This document shows, piece after piece, positions 1 through 9,491 of a DNA stretch of 46,185 nucleotides. Location of the stretch: NCBI GenBank assembly GCA_028284665.1, contig JANQRG010000020.1, forward strand, positions 1 to 46,185. The letters are read 5' to 3'. The notes beneath the pieces were generated by a model that saw nothing but the letters and a program-made list of their open reading frames with translations, did no database searches and was not told the DNA's origin. Each line of letters begins with the position of its first letter. Position 1 is the first letter of the stretch. The DNA is from Croceivirga sp. Lineage in GTDB: Bacteria; Bacteroidota; Bacteroidia; Flavobacteriales; Flavobacteriaceae. A program made the translations under genes and the position numbers.

Positions 1-66
1 ATTCCTCTGGAGAAGGCGCGTTTTTCTTTGTTTCGTTTCTTTTGCGCGAACAAAAGAAATGAAAGT
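1..66 (+). repeat. Direct repeat A, copy 1 (partner 503-568)
   Basis: These 66 bases are identical to 503-568, and the match continues for three of the next four bases. The repeat may extend left of the window edge. It contains a short internal dyad around TTTTGCGCGAACAAAA. Confidence 0.9.
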
Positions 67-280
67 ATGCTTGTTATCAATGCTTTTTTCCATTGATGAA
101 AATGTGCAGTCCTTTCGTAAAATGAATTTCACTCGTTGGATGTAGTCAAAATCTAGGCTGATTTTAATATTCTTCATTTTGCCTTGATGCAAAACGAAGC
201 AAAAAATCAAGAAGATTTTAAGGAAATTTTTGGCTTCGCCAAAACCATGGATGCTGCTATCGCTTCATGCTCCTTTTCGC

Positions 281-339
281 TTTGCGAAACGCACTTTCGC
301 TGACAGCACCACTATTTCTTGAAAATCTTCGGTTAGTGA
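281..339 (+). repeat. Direct repeat B, copy 1 (partner 721-779)
   Basis: Fifty-nine bases beginning TTTGCGAAACGCACTTTCGC match 721-779 except at two or three bases in the middle (TGACAG versus GGGCAG). The sequence diverges sharply after GGTTAGTGA in both copies, which marks a shared repeat boundary. Confidence 0.88.
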
Positions 340-502
340 TAAATTCAACATTCGTATTTCCATCGAAACGGAAAAATAGGCCGTCGGTGGGGCTATGTTA
401 AATTAAAGCTTTTCTTCTCCTCAGAATAGCGAAGCAAAAGCTCCGGAGGACAGCTTTTTAAAGCGCGGAGTTTTGCAAGCGGTTTTTGCCGAAAGGCAAA
501 AA

Positions 503-568
503 ATTCCTCTGGAGAAGGCGCGTTTTTCTTTGTTTCGTTTCTTTTGCGCGAACAAAAGAAATGAAAGT
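503..568 (+). repeat. Direct repeat A, copy 2 (partner 1-66)
   Basis: Identical to 1-66. It follows directly on the hairpin TTTTTGCC-GAAA-GGCAAAAA at 483-502, so the repeat unit may originally have been longer than the 66 bases shared inside this window. Confidence 0.9.
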
Positions 569-682
569 GTGCATTCCTCTCGCAAAATGAATTCCCTTTC
601 ATAGTCGTGGAGGGGAATGAATTCCGAACTATCAGATAGGGTCAATCCCTCCGTCTTGATCTGCCTTTGGCAGACCAATCCA

Positions 683-703
683 CCTCCCTTTAGAAAAGGG
701 AGG
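683..703. repeat. Perfect 9-bp hairpin in the left repeat region
   Basis: CCTCCCTTT (683-691) pairs with AAAGGGAGG (695-703) around the loop AGA. A second hairpin, TCTGCC-TTT-GGCAGA, lies just upstream at 660-674. There is no clean U-tract directly after the stem, and no gene reads into it, so an intergenic repeat is more likely than a terminator. Confidence 0.6.
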
Positions 704-720
704 AGCTTAAAGGGTTATTT

Positions 721-779
721 TTTGCGAAACGCACTTTCGCGGGCAGCACCACTATTTCTTGAAAATCTTCGGTTAGTGA
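721..779 (+). repeat. Direct repeat B, copy 2 (partner 281-339)
   Basis: Near-identical to 281-339. It is followed at once by CAAAAGAAATGAAAG (781-795), the end of repeat A, so a fragment of A is fused to the end of B here. Confidence 0.88.
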
Positions 780-846
780 ACAAAAGAAATGAAAGCGTAG
801 TATTAGAAGTGTATCAAGACTCTTTTCTAGATGGGGTAGGAGGTCT

Positions 847-945
847 TTTGTCATTCTGAGAGAAGTGAAACAAATCGAAGAATCGCTATTCATTTATTGA
901 GATACTTCGTCATCCCACTTTTTGGGATTCCTCAGTATGACAAAA
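847..945. repeat. Inverted-end element, about 99 bp
   Basis: TTTGTCATTCTGAG at 847-860 is the near reverse complement of CTCAGTATGACAAAA at 931-945, with one mismatch in the arm. The inside holds further partial dyads such as GAAGAATC against GATACTTC. It ends a few bases from the stop codon of the oxidoreductase on the minus strand. The shape fits a dispersed extragenic palindrome, or a small non-autonomous element. It could also fold in the mRNA and act as a 3' end structure for the 949-2358 gene. Confidence 0.55.
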
Positions 946-948
946 CGA

Positions 949-2358
949 TTAGAACTCCCGATACTTCCCTGCCAAAAACTGATTCGCCTCCGCTTCTGCA
1001 AATTGCGCGGTCTCGGCATCCCAATGCAAAGTTTGGTTAGGGAAACGTCCCGCGATTACGCCCAATAAGATGGTTTCTGTCAGCCGGGCGGCATAGGAGA
1101 AGGGAGCGGTGCATTCCCCCTTACCCAAACAGGCATCCACAAACTGATGATAATGCTTGGGCCCTTCACTGGCATAATTGCGAATGGGTTCGCCCAGATT
1201 GTGTTTGGCAATATCTTTGGAAATGTCAACATACTTCCCGCGTACGATTTTCTTGGGCAATTGCATAAAGTGGGGGAGCAACAACCGTCCTTTGGTGCCC
1301 ACAAACATGGCCCCCTGGTCCGGGAGTTGCCCTTCTGCCGCCACGTTGGCATCCAAAGAAATATCCGTTTTAGCCGTGGTTTGTTTTTTAATAGTTCCTT
1401 GCTGCCCCGGTAACACCAAATCCTCATGCGCGGGGGGCATGCCAGGGCCATCGTACCAAATCCATTTAAGGGTCTTTCCCGTATAGGTTGTCCCTGGGAA
1501 TTCGTAGGTAACCATATTGTTCTCCGGAAATCCAAAACCATTAGAGGCCTGGCAATCGTTTTTTACAGTCATCGGAACCCCCAGATTTAAGGCATTGTAG
1601 GGGGTGTCAAAAATATGTACGCCCATATCCCCCAGGGTGCCACAGCCGTAATCCATAAGCTTCCGCCAATTCCCAGGGTGATAGTAGCCTTCTTTGTAAG
1701 GGCGTTCGGCAGAGGTGCCTAACCATAGATTCCAATCCAGTTGGGCGGGGACGGGGTCTTCACCTTCCGGTACGGGGCCATTATAGCCCCAGTTTTTTGG
1801 ACTCCAGGCATGTACCGTATGTACTTTACCGATAATGCCATCCTGGATCAATAAGGTGGCTAACTTGTAATCGTAAAACGAATGTACCTGAATCCCCATC
1901 TGGGTCACTAACCCTTTTTCATCGGCCATTTTTTTCATAGCGCGGGATTCCGCCACGTAGTGCGTCAAGGGTTTTTGGCAATACACATTTTTGTTCATTT
2001 TCATCGCCAACAATGAAGCTGGCGCGTGCGTATGATCGGGGGTAGAGACAATCACTGCATCTATTTCATCGGCCATCTCCTTTAACATCACCCGGTAATC
2101 AAAAAATACCCTTGCGGTGGGGTGTAATTTCCGGGCAGCGGAAAGGTTAATAGCGTCCACATCGCATAGGGCCACCACATCTACCTGCGGATGGGAAGCA
2201 ATATCACGAAGGTCCTCACCTCCCATATTGCCTACCCCTATATGTGCCGTTCGCAAGCGGTCACTGGGGGCTTTTGATTGTGCTTTGAGTAATGAAGGAG
2301 CCGCCAATGCCCCTAGAATTCCAATACCACTTTTTTTAAGAAAATCGCGTTTATTCAT
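949..2358 (-). CDS. Tat-exported Gfo/Idh/MocA family oxidoreductase
   Basis: Predicted NAD(P)-dependent oxidoreductase of 469 residues, probably acting on a sugar or keto sugar outside the cytoplasm. The N terminus has KRDFLKKSG followed by a small hydrophobic stretch ending near residue 26, the Tat-type leader usual for exported members in Bacteroidota. The Rossmann glycine motif is at about residues 40-46 (IGVGNMG) and the family EKP motif appears as QKP at 128-130. A GFO_IDH_MocA C-terminal alpha/beta domain follows. The gene is divergent from the two beta-propeller genes. Exported family members can carry tightly bound cofactor, which would explain NAD use in the periplasm, but this is inference. 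Family is clear, substrate unknown. Confidence 0.9.
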   Translation of the reverse strand: MNKRDFLKKSGIGILGALAAPSLLKAQSKAPSDRLRTAHIGVGNMGGEDLRDIASHPQVDVVALCDVDAINLSAARKLHPTARVFFDYRVMLKEMADEIDAVIVSTPDHTHAPASLLAMKMNKNVYCQKPLTHYVAESRAMKKMADEKGLVTQMGIQVHSFYDYKLATLLIQDGIIGKVHTVHAWSPKNWGYNGPVPEGEDPVPAQLDWNLWLGTSAERPYKEGYYHPGNWRKLMDYGCGTLGDMGVHIFDTPYNALNLGVPMTVKNDCQASNGFGFPENNMVTYEFPGTTYTGKTLKWIWYDGPGMPPAHEDLVLPGQQGTIKKQTTAKTDISLDANVAAEGQLPDQGAMFVGTKGRLLLPHFMQLPKKIVRGKYVDISKDIAKHNLGEPIRNYASEGPKHYHQFVDACLGKGECTAPFSYAARLTETILLGVIAGRFPNQTLHWDAETAQFAEAEANQFLAGKYREF

Positions 2359-2405
2359 GGCCGAATCTGTTTTAAGGAAGGCCTTGAAATTACAAAATTA
2401 AAGGG

Positions 2406-2425
2406 AAAAGGGTTTCTCCCTTTTT
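2406..2425 (+). other. Hairpin with T-run in a divergent leader region
   Basis: AAAAGGG (2406-2412) pairs with CCCTTTT (2418-2424) around TTTCT, and a T-run follows. It sits about 40 bases before the start at 2467, in the 108-bp divergent region, where no upstream plus-strand gene needs a terminator. It may be a leader structure of the propeller operon or chance pairing of simple sequence. Confidence 0.3.
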
Positions 2426-2466
2426 CACTACTTTTAAGAGCTAACTAATTCAAAAGAACACTTATA

Positions 2467-5400
2467 ATGAAAATGCAACTTTTCAAAGCCTGCATGTTCT
2501 TGCTGGCACTCTTCTTTTTTCCCGGTGCCGGGCATGCTCAGCGAAGAAAAAAAACACCGCCTACGACACAATTTCCTTCGGAACTCTATTCCAGTTTAGA
2601 GTACAGACTGGTAGGTCCTTTTCGCGGGGGGCGGTCGGCGGCAGTAACCGGGGTGCCGGGAGAACCCAATCTTTTCTACTTTGGCGCCACAGGGGGTGGC
2701 GTATGGAAAACGCTGGATGGCGGCCGAAGCTGGAAGAATATTTCCGATGGCTATTTTGGGGGGAGCATTGGTGCCGTGGAGGTAGCCAAGAGTGACCCCA
2801 ATGTGATCTATGTGGGAGGTGGTGAGAAAACGCTGCGCGGTAATGTCTCCAGTGGTTATGGCGTATGGAAAACCCTGGATGGTGGAAAGACCTGGAAGTC
2901 GTCAGGACTGGAAAAGAGTCGACATATTCCTCGAATTCGGGTACATCCTACGGATTACAATACGGTCTACGCTGCAGTTTTAGGAAATATATACAAACCC
3001 ACTAAGGAGCGGGGCATCTATAAAAGTACTGATGGCGGTCAAAGCTGGCAGCAGGTGTTGTTTGTGAACGATCAGGCCGGGGCGGTTGATTTGACCTTTG
3101 ATCCCAACAACCCAAGGATTTTATATGCTTCTACCTGGAGGGCACAACGCACCCCCTATTCGCTAAGCAGCGGGGGGGAAGGTTCAGCGCTTTGGAAAAG
3201 TACGGACAGCGGGGAAACCTGGACCGAGATCTCAAAGAATGAAGGGTTTCCAAAAGATACTTTGGGGATTATTGGAGTGTCGGTTTCGGCGGTGAATTCC
3301 GAACGCGTCTTTGCTATTGTAGAAAACCAGGAGAAAGGGGGCCTGTACCGTTCCGATAACGGCGGAAAAACCTGGACACAGGTGAATAGCGAACGAAAAC
3401 TACGGCAGCGGGCCTGGTATTACACCCGTGTCTATGCGGATACAGAAGATGAGGATGTGGTCTATGTAATGAATGTCCGCTACCATAAATCAACAGATGG
3501 AGGAAAAACCTTTACCACCTTCAACGCGCCCCACGGCGATCATCATGACCTTTGGATTGCCCCGGAAAACAGTCAGCGGATGATCATTGGGGATGATGGT
3601 GGAGCACAGGTAAGCTACGATGGTGGGGAGACCTGGAGTACCTACTACAACCAACCTACAGCACAGTTTTACCGGGTCACCACGGATAATGCGTTTCCGT
3701 ATCGGATCTATGTGGCGCAGCAGGATAATTCTACGATCCGGATCCGTCACCGTTCCGATGGTAGCAGCATTGATGAGGACGACTGGGAGCCGACAGCGGG
3801 GGGGGAAAGCGCCCATATTGCGGTAGACCCTACCGATAATGACATTGTTTACGGGGGTAGTTATGGTGGCTTCTTAACCCGGGTGAACCATAAGAACAAG
3901 ACGGTTCGGGGGATCAACGTATGGCCGGATAATCCCATGGGCTATGGGGCCGAAGGGATGAAATATCGTTTCCAATGGAACTTTCCGATCATCTTCAGTA
4001 AACATGATCCCAAAAAGTTATACACCTTTAGCAACCATGTACACCTCAGTACCAATGAAGGGCAAAGTTGGAAATTATTAAGTGATGATCTTACCCGAAA
4101 CGATCCGGACAAACTGGTCAGTAGTGGGGGTCCTATTACCCAGGACAACACCGGAGTAGAATACTATTGTACCCTATTTGCGGCCCAGGAGAGTCCGATA
4201 ACAGAAGGGCTGTTATGGGTAGGTAGCGACGACGGCCTTATCCATATTACCCGAGATGGTGGCGGCACCTGGGAGAACATTACCCCGTCCGGCCTTCCGG
4301 AATGGAGCATGATCAACAGTATTGAACCCTCTGCTTTTGATGAGGGCACTTGTTATGTGGCAGCTACGCGCTACAAACTGGGGGATTTTGCGCCCTATTT
4401 GTATAAAACAACGGACTACGGAAAGACCTGGACGAAGATTACCAACGGGATTGCCAGTGAGCATTTTACAAGAGTACTTCGGGAAGATCCCAAGCGAAAA
4501 GGATTGCTGTATGCCGGAACAGAAACAGGCATGTATGTGTCTTTTGACGATGGTACCAGCTGGCAGGAATTCCAATTGAACTTGCCCATTGTCCCTATTA
4601 CAGACCTTACGATAAAAGACAACAACTTGGTGGTGGCTACCCAGGGGCGCAGTGTTTGGATCATTGATGATCTCACCGTACTACATCAATTGGATGATGC
4701 GGCAAAATCGGCAAGTACCAAGTTATTTGCCCCAAAAGATGCGTATAGAACGAAAGGAAGGGCGGCAAAAGAGCCTAGCCTAACAGAAGGCCATAACCAT
4801 CCCAATGGGGTAGTGACCCATTTCTACCTGAGGGACCAATCGGAAAACGACACCATCCAATTGACCTACTTGAATATGAAAGGGGATACCCTTGCCAATT
4901 TCAGCACCCATCCTGCCAAGGACAAAAAGCTTGCCCTGAGCGGAGTCGAAGTGAAAAAGCTTAAAGTAAAAAAGGGCGGAAATACCCACGTTTGGGATAC
5001 CCGTGGCAAAGGAGCAGAAAAGTTGGAAGGCATGATCTTATGGTGGGCCAATTTGAACGGGGCGAAAGCGGTTCCGGGCACCTATAAAGTGGCCTTAAAT
5101 GTCAACGGAGCAACGGAAACCCAGGACTTTACCATCCTTCCAGATCCCAGGGCAGAAGTTTCCGTAGCGGATATGCAAAAGCAATTCGACTTTATTACGG
5201 ATATCAACACTACGGTAGATAAGGCACACCAATCCATCAAGAAGATCAGGAAGGTTAACGGTAAGCTGGAAGCTTTTATCAAACAATACAAGGACAATGA
5301 GGCGACCCAGGCACTGGTAGAAAAGGCCAAAACTATGAAAGAAGGATTTGGCGAAATTGAAAAGGCCCTGTACCAAACGAAAAACAGGAGTAACCAGGAT

Positions 5401-5628
5401 CCCTTGAATTTTCCAATTCGCCTTACCAACAAGCTGGCCCATCTGAATAGCCTGGTGAGTCTCGATGATTTTCCGCCAACCGAGCAGGATATCGCCGTTA
5501 AGAATGAAATGACCACTAAGATCAATACCCAACTGGCAGCATTTGATGCCTTGGTGGATGAAGAGATGAAAGCCTTTAATATGGATTTCAATTCGCTTGG
5601 ATTAGAGTATTTATCAATTGAAGAATAA
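2467..5628 (+). CDS. Secreted VPS10/sortilin-type BNR-repeat propeller protein (1)
   Basis: Protein of 1,053 residues with a hydrophobic signal peptide at about residues 3-24. Residues ~45-740 form a sortilin/VPS10-like beta-propeller built from about eleven Asp-box (BNR) motifs of the type S-T-D-G-G-x-T-W, for example [18 protein letters not shown] and [10 protein letters not shown] separate region of about 250 residues follows, with a predicted coiled-coil or helical stretch (~890-1040). Asp boxes are structural turns and do not prove catalysis, and such proteins are often only loosely labelled glycosyl hydrolases. No T9SS sorting domain is obvious at the C terminus. The next gene starts 16 bases downstream and is a paralogue with the same plan, so the two are probably co-transcribed. 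Function unknown. Confidence 0.9.
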   Translation: MKMQLFKACMFLLALFFFPGAGHAQRRKKTPPTTQFPSELYSSLEYRLVGPFRGGRSAAVTGVPGEPNLFYFGATGGGVWKTLDGGRSWKNISDGYFGGSIGAVEVAKSDPNVIYVGGGEKTLRGNVSSGYGVWKTLDGGKTWKSSGLEKSRHIPRIRVHPTDYNTVYAAVLGNIYKPTKERGIYKSTDGGQSWQQVLFVNDQAGAVDLTFDPNNPRILYASTWRAQRTPYSLSSGGEGSALWKSTDSGETWTEISKNEGFPKDTLGIIGVSVSAVNSERVFAIVENQEKGGLYRSDNGGKTWTQVNSERKLRQRAWYYTRVYADTEDEDVVYVMNVRYHKSTDGGKTFTTFNAPHGDHHDLWIAPENSQRMIIGDDGGAQVSYDGGETWSTYYNQPTAQFYRVTTDNAFPYRIYVAQQDNSTIRIRHRSDGSSIDEDDWEPTAGGESAHIAVDPTDNDIVYGGSYGGFLTRVNHKNKTVRGINVWPDNPMGYGAEGMKYRFQWNFPIIFSKHDPKKLYTFSNHVHLSTNEGQSWKLLSDDLTRNDPDKLVSSGGPITQDNTGVEYYCTLFAAQESPITEGLLWVGSDDGLIHITRDGGGTWENITPSGLPEWSMINSIEPSAFDEGTCYVAATRYKLGDFAPYLYKTTDYGKTWTKITNGIASEHFTRVLREDPKRKGLLYAGTETGMYVSFDDGTSWQEFQLNLPIVPITDLTIKDNNLVVATQGRSVWIIDDLTVLHQLDDAAKSASTKLFAPKDAYRTKGRAAKEPSLTEGHNHPNGVVTHFYLRDQSENDTIQLTYLNMKGDTLANFSTHPAKDKKLALSGVEVKKLKVKKGGNTHVWDTRGKGAEKLEGMILWWANLNGAKAVPGTYKVALNVNGATETQDFTILPDPRAEVSVADMQKQFDFITDINTTVDKAHQSIKKIRKVNGKLEAFIKQYKDNEATQALVEKAKTMKEGFGEIEKALYQTKNRSNQDPLNFPIRLTNKLAHLNSLVSLDDFPPTEQDIAVKNEMTTKINTQLAAFDALVDEEMKAFNMDFNSLGLEYLSIEE

Positions 5629-5644
5629 CGATTTACTACTTAAG

Positions 5645-8600
5645 ATGAAAAAAATTGGCAGCGCATTATTGTTTCTCCTTCTGGGGGGAATTGCAGCTTT
5701 TGGACAAACCGCGGAAGACTACTTTAAACCCCTTAAATATAGAAATATAGGCCCTTTTAGAGGGGGTCGGTCGGTCTGTGCTACCGGCGTTGTAGGGGAT
5801 GCCCTGACCTATTATATGGGGATAACCGGGGGTGGCCTATGGAAAACCAGTGATGCCGGGCAACATTGGAATAACATCTCTGATGGTTTTTTTGAAATGG
5901 GATCGGTTGGAGCCGTTGCGGTTTCGGCCGCCAACCCCAATATCATTTATGCTGGGATGGGAGAGCATGCCCCCAGAGGGGTAATGACTTCTTATGGCGA
6001 TGGGGTGTACAAGTCTATCGATGCGGGAAAGACCTGGAAAAAGATGGGATTGGAAGCCACACAACATATTGCTCGGATCGTTATTCATCCCACTAACCCG
6101 GATATAGTCTACGTAGCTGCCCAGGGAGCGCTTTACGGGCCCAATAAAGAACGCGGTATTTATAAGTCGACAGATGGGGGGAAAACCTGGAACAATGTAC
6201 TTTATGTAAACGAACTTACCGGTTGTTCCGAACTTTCTATGGATGCCAATGTTCCCGAAACGCTTTACGCCACCATGTGGCACCACCAGCGCAAACCGCA
6301 CAAGGTGATCAGCGGAGGAGAAGGAAGTGGCGTGTACAAGTCGGTCGATGGGGGAGCTACCTGGAACAAGATCGAAAAAGGACTTCCTGAAGAAAAGGGC
6401 AAAATGGCCATTGCGGCCAGTCCGGCCAACCCGGAAAAGGTATATCTGTTGATGGAGAGCGATTCGGATGCTGATAAAGGAGGGTTATTCGTATCTACTA
6501 ATGGCGGTGCGAGTTGGTCATTGGTAAGCGGAGACAACCGCTTAACCCAACGCGCCTGGTACTACATCGAAGTATTTGCAGATCCCAATAACGAAAATGA
6601 GGTCTATGTGCTGAGTGCCCCGGCCCTGCGTTCTATCGATGGCGGTAAGACCTGGGAGGTCCTATCGGGCACCCATGGGGACTATCACGATCTATGGATA
6701 AACCCTGATAACTCCAACAATATGGTTATCGCCAATGATGGCGGGGCGGCCATCAGTTTTAATCATGCGAAAACATGGTCTACTCAGGACATTATGCCTA
6801 CCGCACAGTTTTACAGGATCAACGCAGATAACCTATTTCCGTATAACATCTACGGCGGGCAACAGGACAATACTTCTGTCAAAATAGCCAGCCTTTCTAT
6901 GGGCAGGCGAAGTATTAGCCGGGAAGATTGGAGCTACTCGGCGGGCGGGGAAAGTGCCTTTTTGGCCTTCGATCCCGACGACCCGAGGTATGTGATGGGC
7001 GGTAGTTATCTGGGGACGATAAACTTATTGGACACCTATTCCAAGGCCTCTACAAAAGTGATGGCGGCTCCTATTCAGTACTTAGGACGGGAGGCACGAG
7101 ACATGAAATATCTCTACAATTGGAATGCCCCGATCCTTTGGTCTCAGCATGAGCCGGGTACGTTTTACCATTGCGCACAACTAGTGCTCAGAACACGAGA
7201 TAATGGCCTCACCTGGGAAGAGATCTCTCCCGACCTTACAAGGAATCAGGATGACAAGCAAGGCAAGGGAGGCGGCCCGTACACCAATGAAGCTGTAGGA
7301 GCTGAAAACTACGGGACTATTGCCTATATGATCGAGTCGCCTCACGAAAAAGGCGTTTTTTACACCGGAAGTGATGATGGGTTGGTCCATATCACAAAAA
7401 ATGGCGGGGAAAGCTGGGAAAATATAACCCCTAAAGGGCTGGAGGAGTGTTTGGTCAATGCGATTGACGTTTCTCCCCACGATCCGGCAACGGTGTATAT
7501 TTCGACAACACGATATAAGTTCAATGACTATACCCCGGCACTATACAAATCCACTAATTATGGGCAGAGCTGGACGAACATTACCTCGGGAATACCCAAT
7601 GGGGCGTTTACCCGGGTAGTTCGGGAAGATAAAGATCGAAAGGGTTTGTTGTATGCCGGTACTGAGAAAGGAATATACATTTCGTGGAACGATGGGCAAC
7701 AGTGGGAACCCTTGCAGCTGAATCTGCCCAGGACCCCTGTTTTGGACCTAATGGTACATCAAGGCGACCTGATCGTAGCTACTTCCGGGCGTTCGTTCTG
7801 GATATTGGATGATCTGAGTGTTTTGGGAGAATATCAAAAGGCAAAGAAAGCAGCCTTTCTTTATCAGCCGGAACCCGCTTATAACGGATTTTGGGGAAGT
7901 GCTTTGAATCGGAATTCGCCGAGTTTTAAAGGTGGGCAAGCGTTCACCGGGGTAAACCCGGCCAATGGGATGGTCCTGTATTATGAGCTCCCCAAACTGG
8001 CAGATTCTGTGGCCATACAACTCGAGGTGTTGGATGCCAAAGGAAAAGTGGTCAATCGGTTTTCCTCGGAAAAAGATAAGACGTATAAGCGCTATGACGG
8101 CGGACCACCCCCTACACCCACTTTGGACAAAAAGGAAGGATTAAACCGTTTTGTTTGGAATATGGGCCATGCCATTATGCCTGGGGTAGCCGACACCTAT
8201 ATTGAAGCGAATTATAGGGGGCATCGGGCGATTCCCGGGGAATATACCGTTCGTTTGACGGTTAACGGGAAAGTAACGGAAACCAAAGGGAGTATTCGGG
8301 AAGTTCCTACCTTCGAAACACAGCCCGGGCAATATGAAGCCTATGATGCTTTTATGGAGGAGACCGAAAACAAGCTCACCGAAATGCACGATATGGTAAA
8401 CCAACTTTTTAAAGCGCAACAACAGTTGAAGGCCGTTTTGGAAAAAGTGAAGGATGAAACGGTGAAGAAGGAGGGTAAGGCATTGCTGGAAGAACTGGAC
8501 GCATGGGATAAGGAGATGGTGCAACGAAAATCAAAAGCCTATGATGATGTAGAGAACTTTCCCAACAAGTTTACCGCGGAATATATCTTTATGATCAATG

Positions 8601-8770
8601 CAACCAATAGCGCAATCCCCAGAGTGAATCAGTCCTCCAGGGATCGAAAAGTGGAATTGGATGCCCAATGGACGGGGTTGAAACAACGTGGAAAGGCCTT
8701 CATCAACAACAAAATTCCCGGGTATAACAAAAAGCTTTGGGCGATTGGTATCGGTGCCGTACAGCTGTAA
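5645..8770 (+). CDS. Secreted VPS10/sortilin-type BNR-repeat propeller protein (2)
   Basis: Protein of 1,041 residues, paralogue of the preceding gene. I take the ATG at 5645 as the start because it gives a clean signal peptide ([20 protein letters not shown]); an upstream in-frame TTG at 5618 lies inside the previous gene. It carries the same opening [11 protein letters not shown] block and about eleven Asp-box motifs ([27 protein letters not shown] and others), two of them degenerate. The C-terminal 250 residues are again helical and charged. The two proteins align along their whole length, so this is a tandem duplication that has diverged. They may form a heteromer or handle related ligands. 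Function unknown. Confidence 0.9.
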   Translation: MKKIGSALLFLLLGGIAAFGQTAEDYFKPLKYRNIGPFRGGRSVCATGVVGDALTYYMGITGGGLWKTSDAGQHWNNISDGFFEMGSVGAVAVSAANPNIIYAGMGEHAPRGVMTSYGDGVYKSIDAGKTWKKMGLEATQHIARIVIHPTNPDIVYVAAQGALYGPNKERGIYKSTDGGKTWNNVLYVNELTGCSELSMDANVPETLYATMWHHQRKPHKVISGGEGSGVYKSVDGGATWNKIEKGLPEEKGKMAIAASPANPEKVYLLMESDSDADKGGLFVSTNGGASWSLVSGDNRLTQRAWYYIEVFADPNNENEVYVLSAPALRSIDGGKTWEVLSGTHGDYHDLWINPDNSNNMVIANDGGAAISFNHAKTWSTQDIMPTAQFYRINADNLFPYNIYGGQQDNTSVKIASLSMGRRSISREDWSYSAGGESAFLAFDPDDPRYVMGGSYLGTINLLDTYSKASTKVMAAPIQYLGREARDMKYLYNWNAPILWSQHEPGTFYHCAQLVLRTRDNGLTWEEISPDLTRNQDDKQGKGGGPYTNEAVGAENYGTIAYMIESPHEKGVFYTGSDDGLVHITKNGGESWENITPKGLEECLVNAIDVSPHDPATVYISTTRYKFNDYTPALYKSTNYGQSWTNITSGIPNGAFTRVVREDKDRKGLLYAGTEKGIYISWNDGQQWEPLQLNLPRTPVLDLMVHQGDLIVATSGRSFWILDDLSVLGEYQKAKKAAFLYQPEPAYNGFWGSALNRNSPSFKGGQAFTGVNPANGMVLYYELPKLADSVAIQLEVLDAKGKVVNRFSSEKDKTYKRYDGGPPPTPTLDKKEGLNRFVWNMGHAIMPGVADTYIEANYRGHRAIPGEYTVRLTVNGKVTETKGSIREVPTFETQPGQYEAYDAFMEETENKLTEMHDMVNQLFKAQQQLKAVLEKVKDETVKKEGKALLEELDAWDKEMVQRKSKAYDDVENFPNKFTAEYIFMINATNSAIPRVNQSSRDRKVELDAQWTGLKQRGKAFINNKIPGYNKKLWAIGIGAVQL

Positions 8771-8823
8771 TGTACCTTTTGGTTTCGTTACCTTTATCGT
8801 CTCACCCCTAAAAGGAATAACGT

Positions 8824-9366
8824 TTGTATCTCTATATTAAAGCCCTGCATCTGATATTTGTAGTCACTTGGTTTGCAGGGCTTTTCTATATTCCCCGGTT
8901 GTTTATTTACCATATTGAGGCCAATGCAAAGCCTTCCCCGGAACGGGAGATCCTGACGGCCCAATTCAAACTCATGACCAAAAGGCTCTGGTACATTATC
9001 ACCTGGCCATCAGCAGTTTTATGTACCGTTTTTGCCCTATGGCTACTCTGGCTTATGCCAGGCTGGTTGCAGCAACCCTGGATGCACGTAAAACTGTTAT
9101 TTGTGGTTGTACTCTTTGCCTATCATCTGAAGTGCCATCAAATGTTTAAGCAACTACAGCAGGATACCGTGAAATACAGCTCGCGTTTTATGCGTATCTG
9201 GAATGAGGTAGCTACGCTGGTACTTTTTGCTGTGGTATTTTTAGTGGTCTTAAAGAATGCCTTTAACTGGATCTATGGCATTATCGGGATACTGGTCTTA
9301 GGAGTATTACTTATGTTAGGGATCCGGTTGTATAAAAGAATACGGGAGAGAAATCCTAACGCTTGA
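8824..9366 (+). CDS. hemJ: HemJ-like protoporphyrinogen IX oxidase (CopD/UPF0093 family)
   Basis: Membrane protein of 180 residues with four or five hydrophobic helices. The opening LYIKALHLIFVVTWFAGLFY and the following RLFIYH are typical of HemJ, which oxidises protoporphyrinogen IX to protoporphyrin IX in haem synthesis in bacteria without HemG or HemY. The early histidine at residue 9 is in the position expected for the functionally important His. The start is a TTG; the first in-frame ATG lies about 50 codons inside and would delete the diagnostic motif. A -7-like box TACCTTTA is at 8789-8796. It stands alone, with no other haem gene in the window. Confidence 0.82.
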   Translation: MYLYIKALHLIFVVTWFAGLFYIPRLFIYHIEANAKPSPEREILTAQFKLMTKRLWYIITWPSAVLCTVFALWLLWLMPGWLQQPWMHVKLLFVVVLFAYHLKCHQMFKQLQQDTVKYSSRFMRIWNEVATLVLFAVVFLVVLKNAFNWIYGIIGILVLGVLLMLGIRLYKRIRERNPNA

Positions 9367-9370
9367 ATCG

Positions 9371-9440
9371 AAATCTCAAATTACAAGTACCAAATTCCAA
9401 AGGGATTGTATTGAATTTTATCATTTGAGATTTGGAATTT
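9371..9440. repeat. Composite inverted repeat between hemJ and a kinase gene
   Basis: AAATCTCAAA (9371-9380) and AAATTCCAAA (9392-9401) are both repeated in reverse complement within one overlapping block, TTTGAGATTTGGAATTT (9424-9440). The element lies just after the hemJ stop codon. It has the look of the AT-rich extragenic palindromes scattered in flavobacterial genomes. It could fold as a 3' structure of the hemJ transcript. Confidence 0.65.
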
Positions 9441-9491
9441 AACTTCTTTGGTTTGATTCTTGCTAACTTTAGGCCAAAAGCATAGCTGCAC

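Larger units (their letters stand above)
1..948. repeat. Gene-free mosaic of intergenic repeats
   Basis: No credible gene is seen; the short reading frames here lack protein-like composition and run through the repeats. Bases 1-66 recur identically at 503-568. Bases 281-339 recur at 721-779 with two or three changes. The word CAAAAGAAATGAAAG occurs three times, at 51-65, 553-567 and 781-795, joining different neighbours each time. Small hairpins lie at 483-502, 660-674 and 683-703. The pattern is of shuffled copies of a dispersed intergenic repeat. No transposase or terminal repeats of an insertion sequence are visible. Confidence 0.75.

Noticed and set aside
393-893. Short reading frames in the left repeat region (for example 617-859 and 421-678)
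   Set aside because: They run through repeat copies on both strands, have no recognisable domain and no plausible start context.
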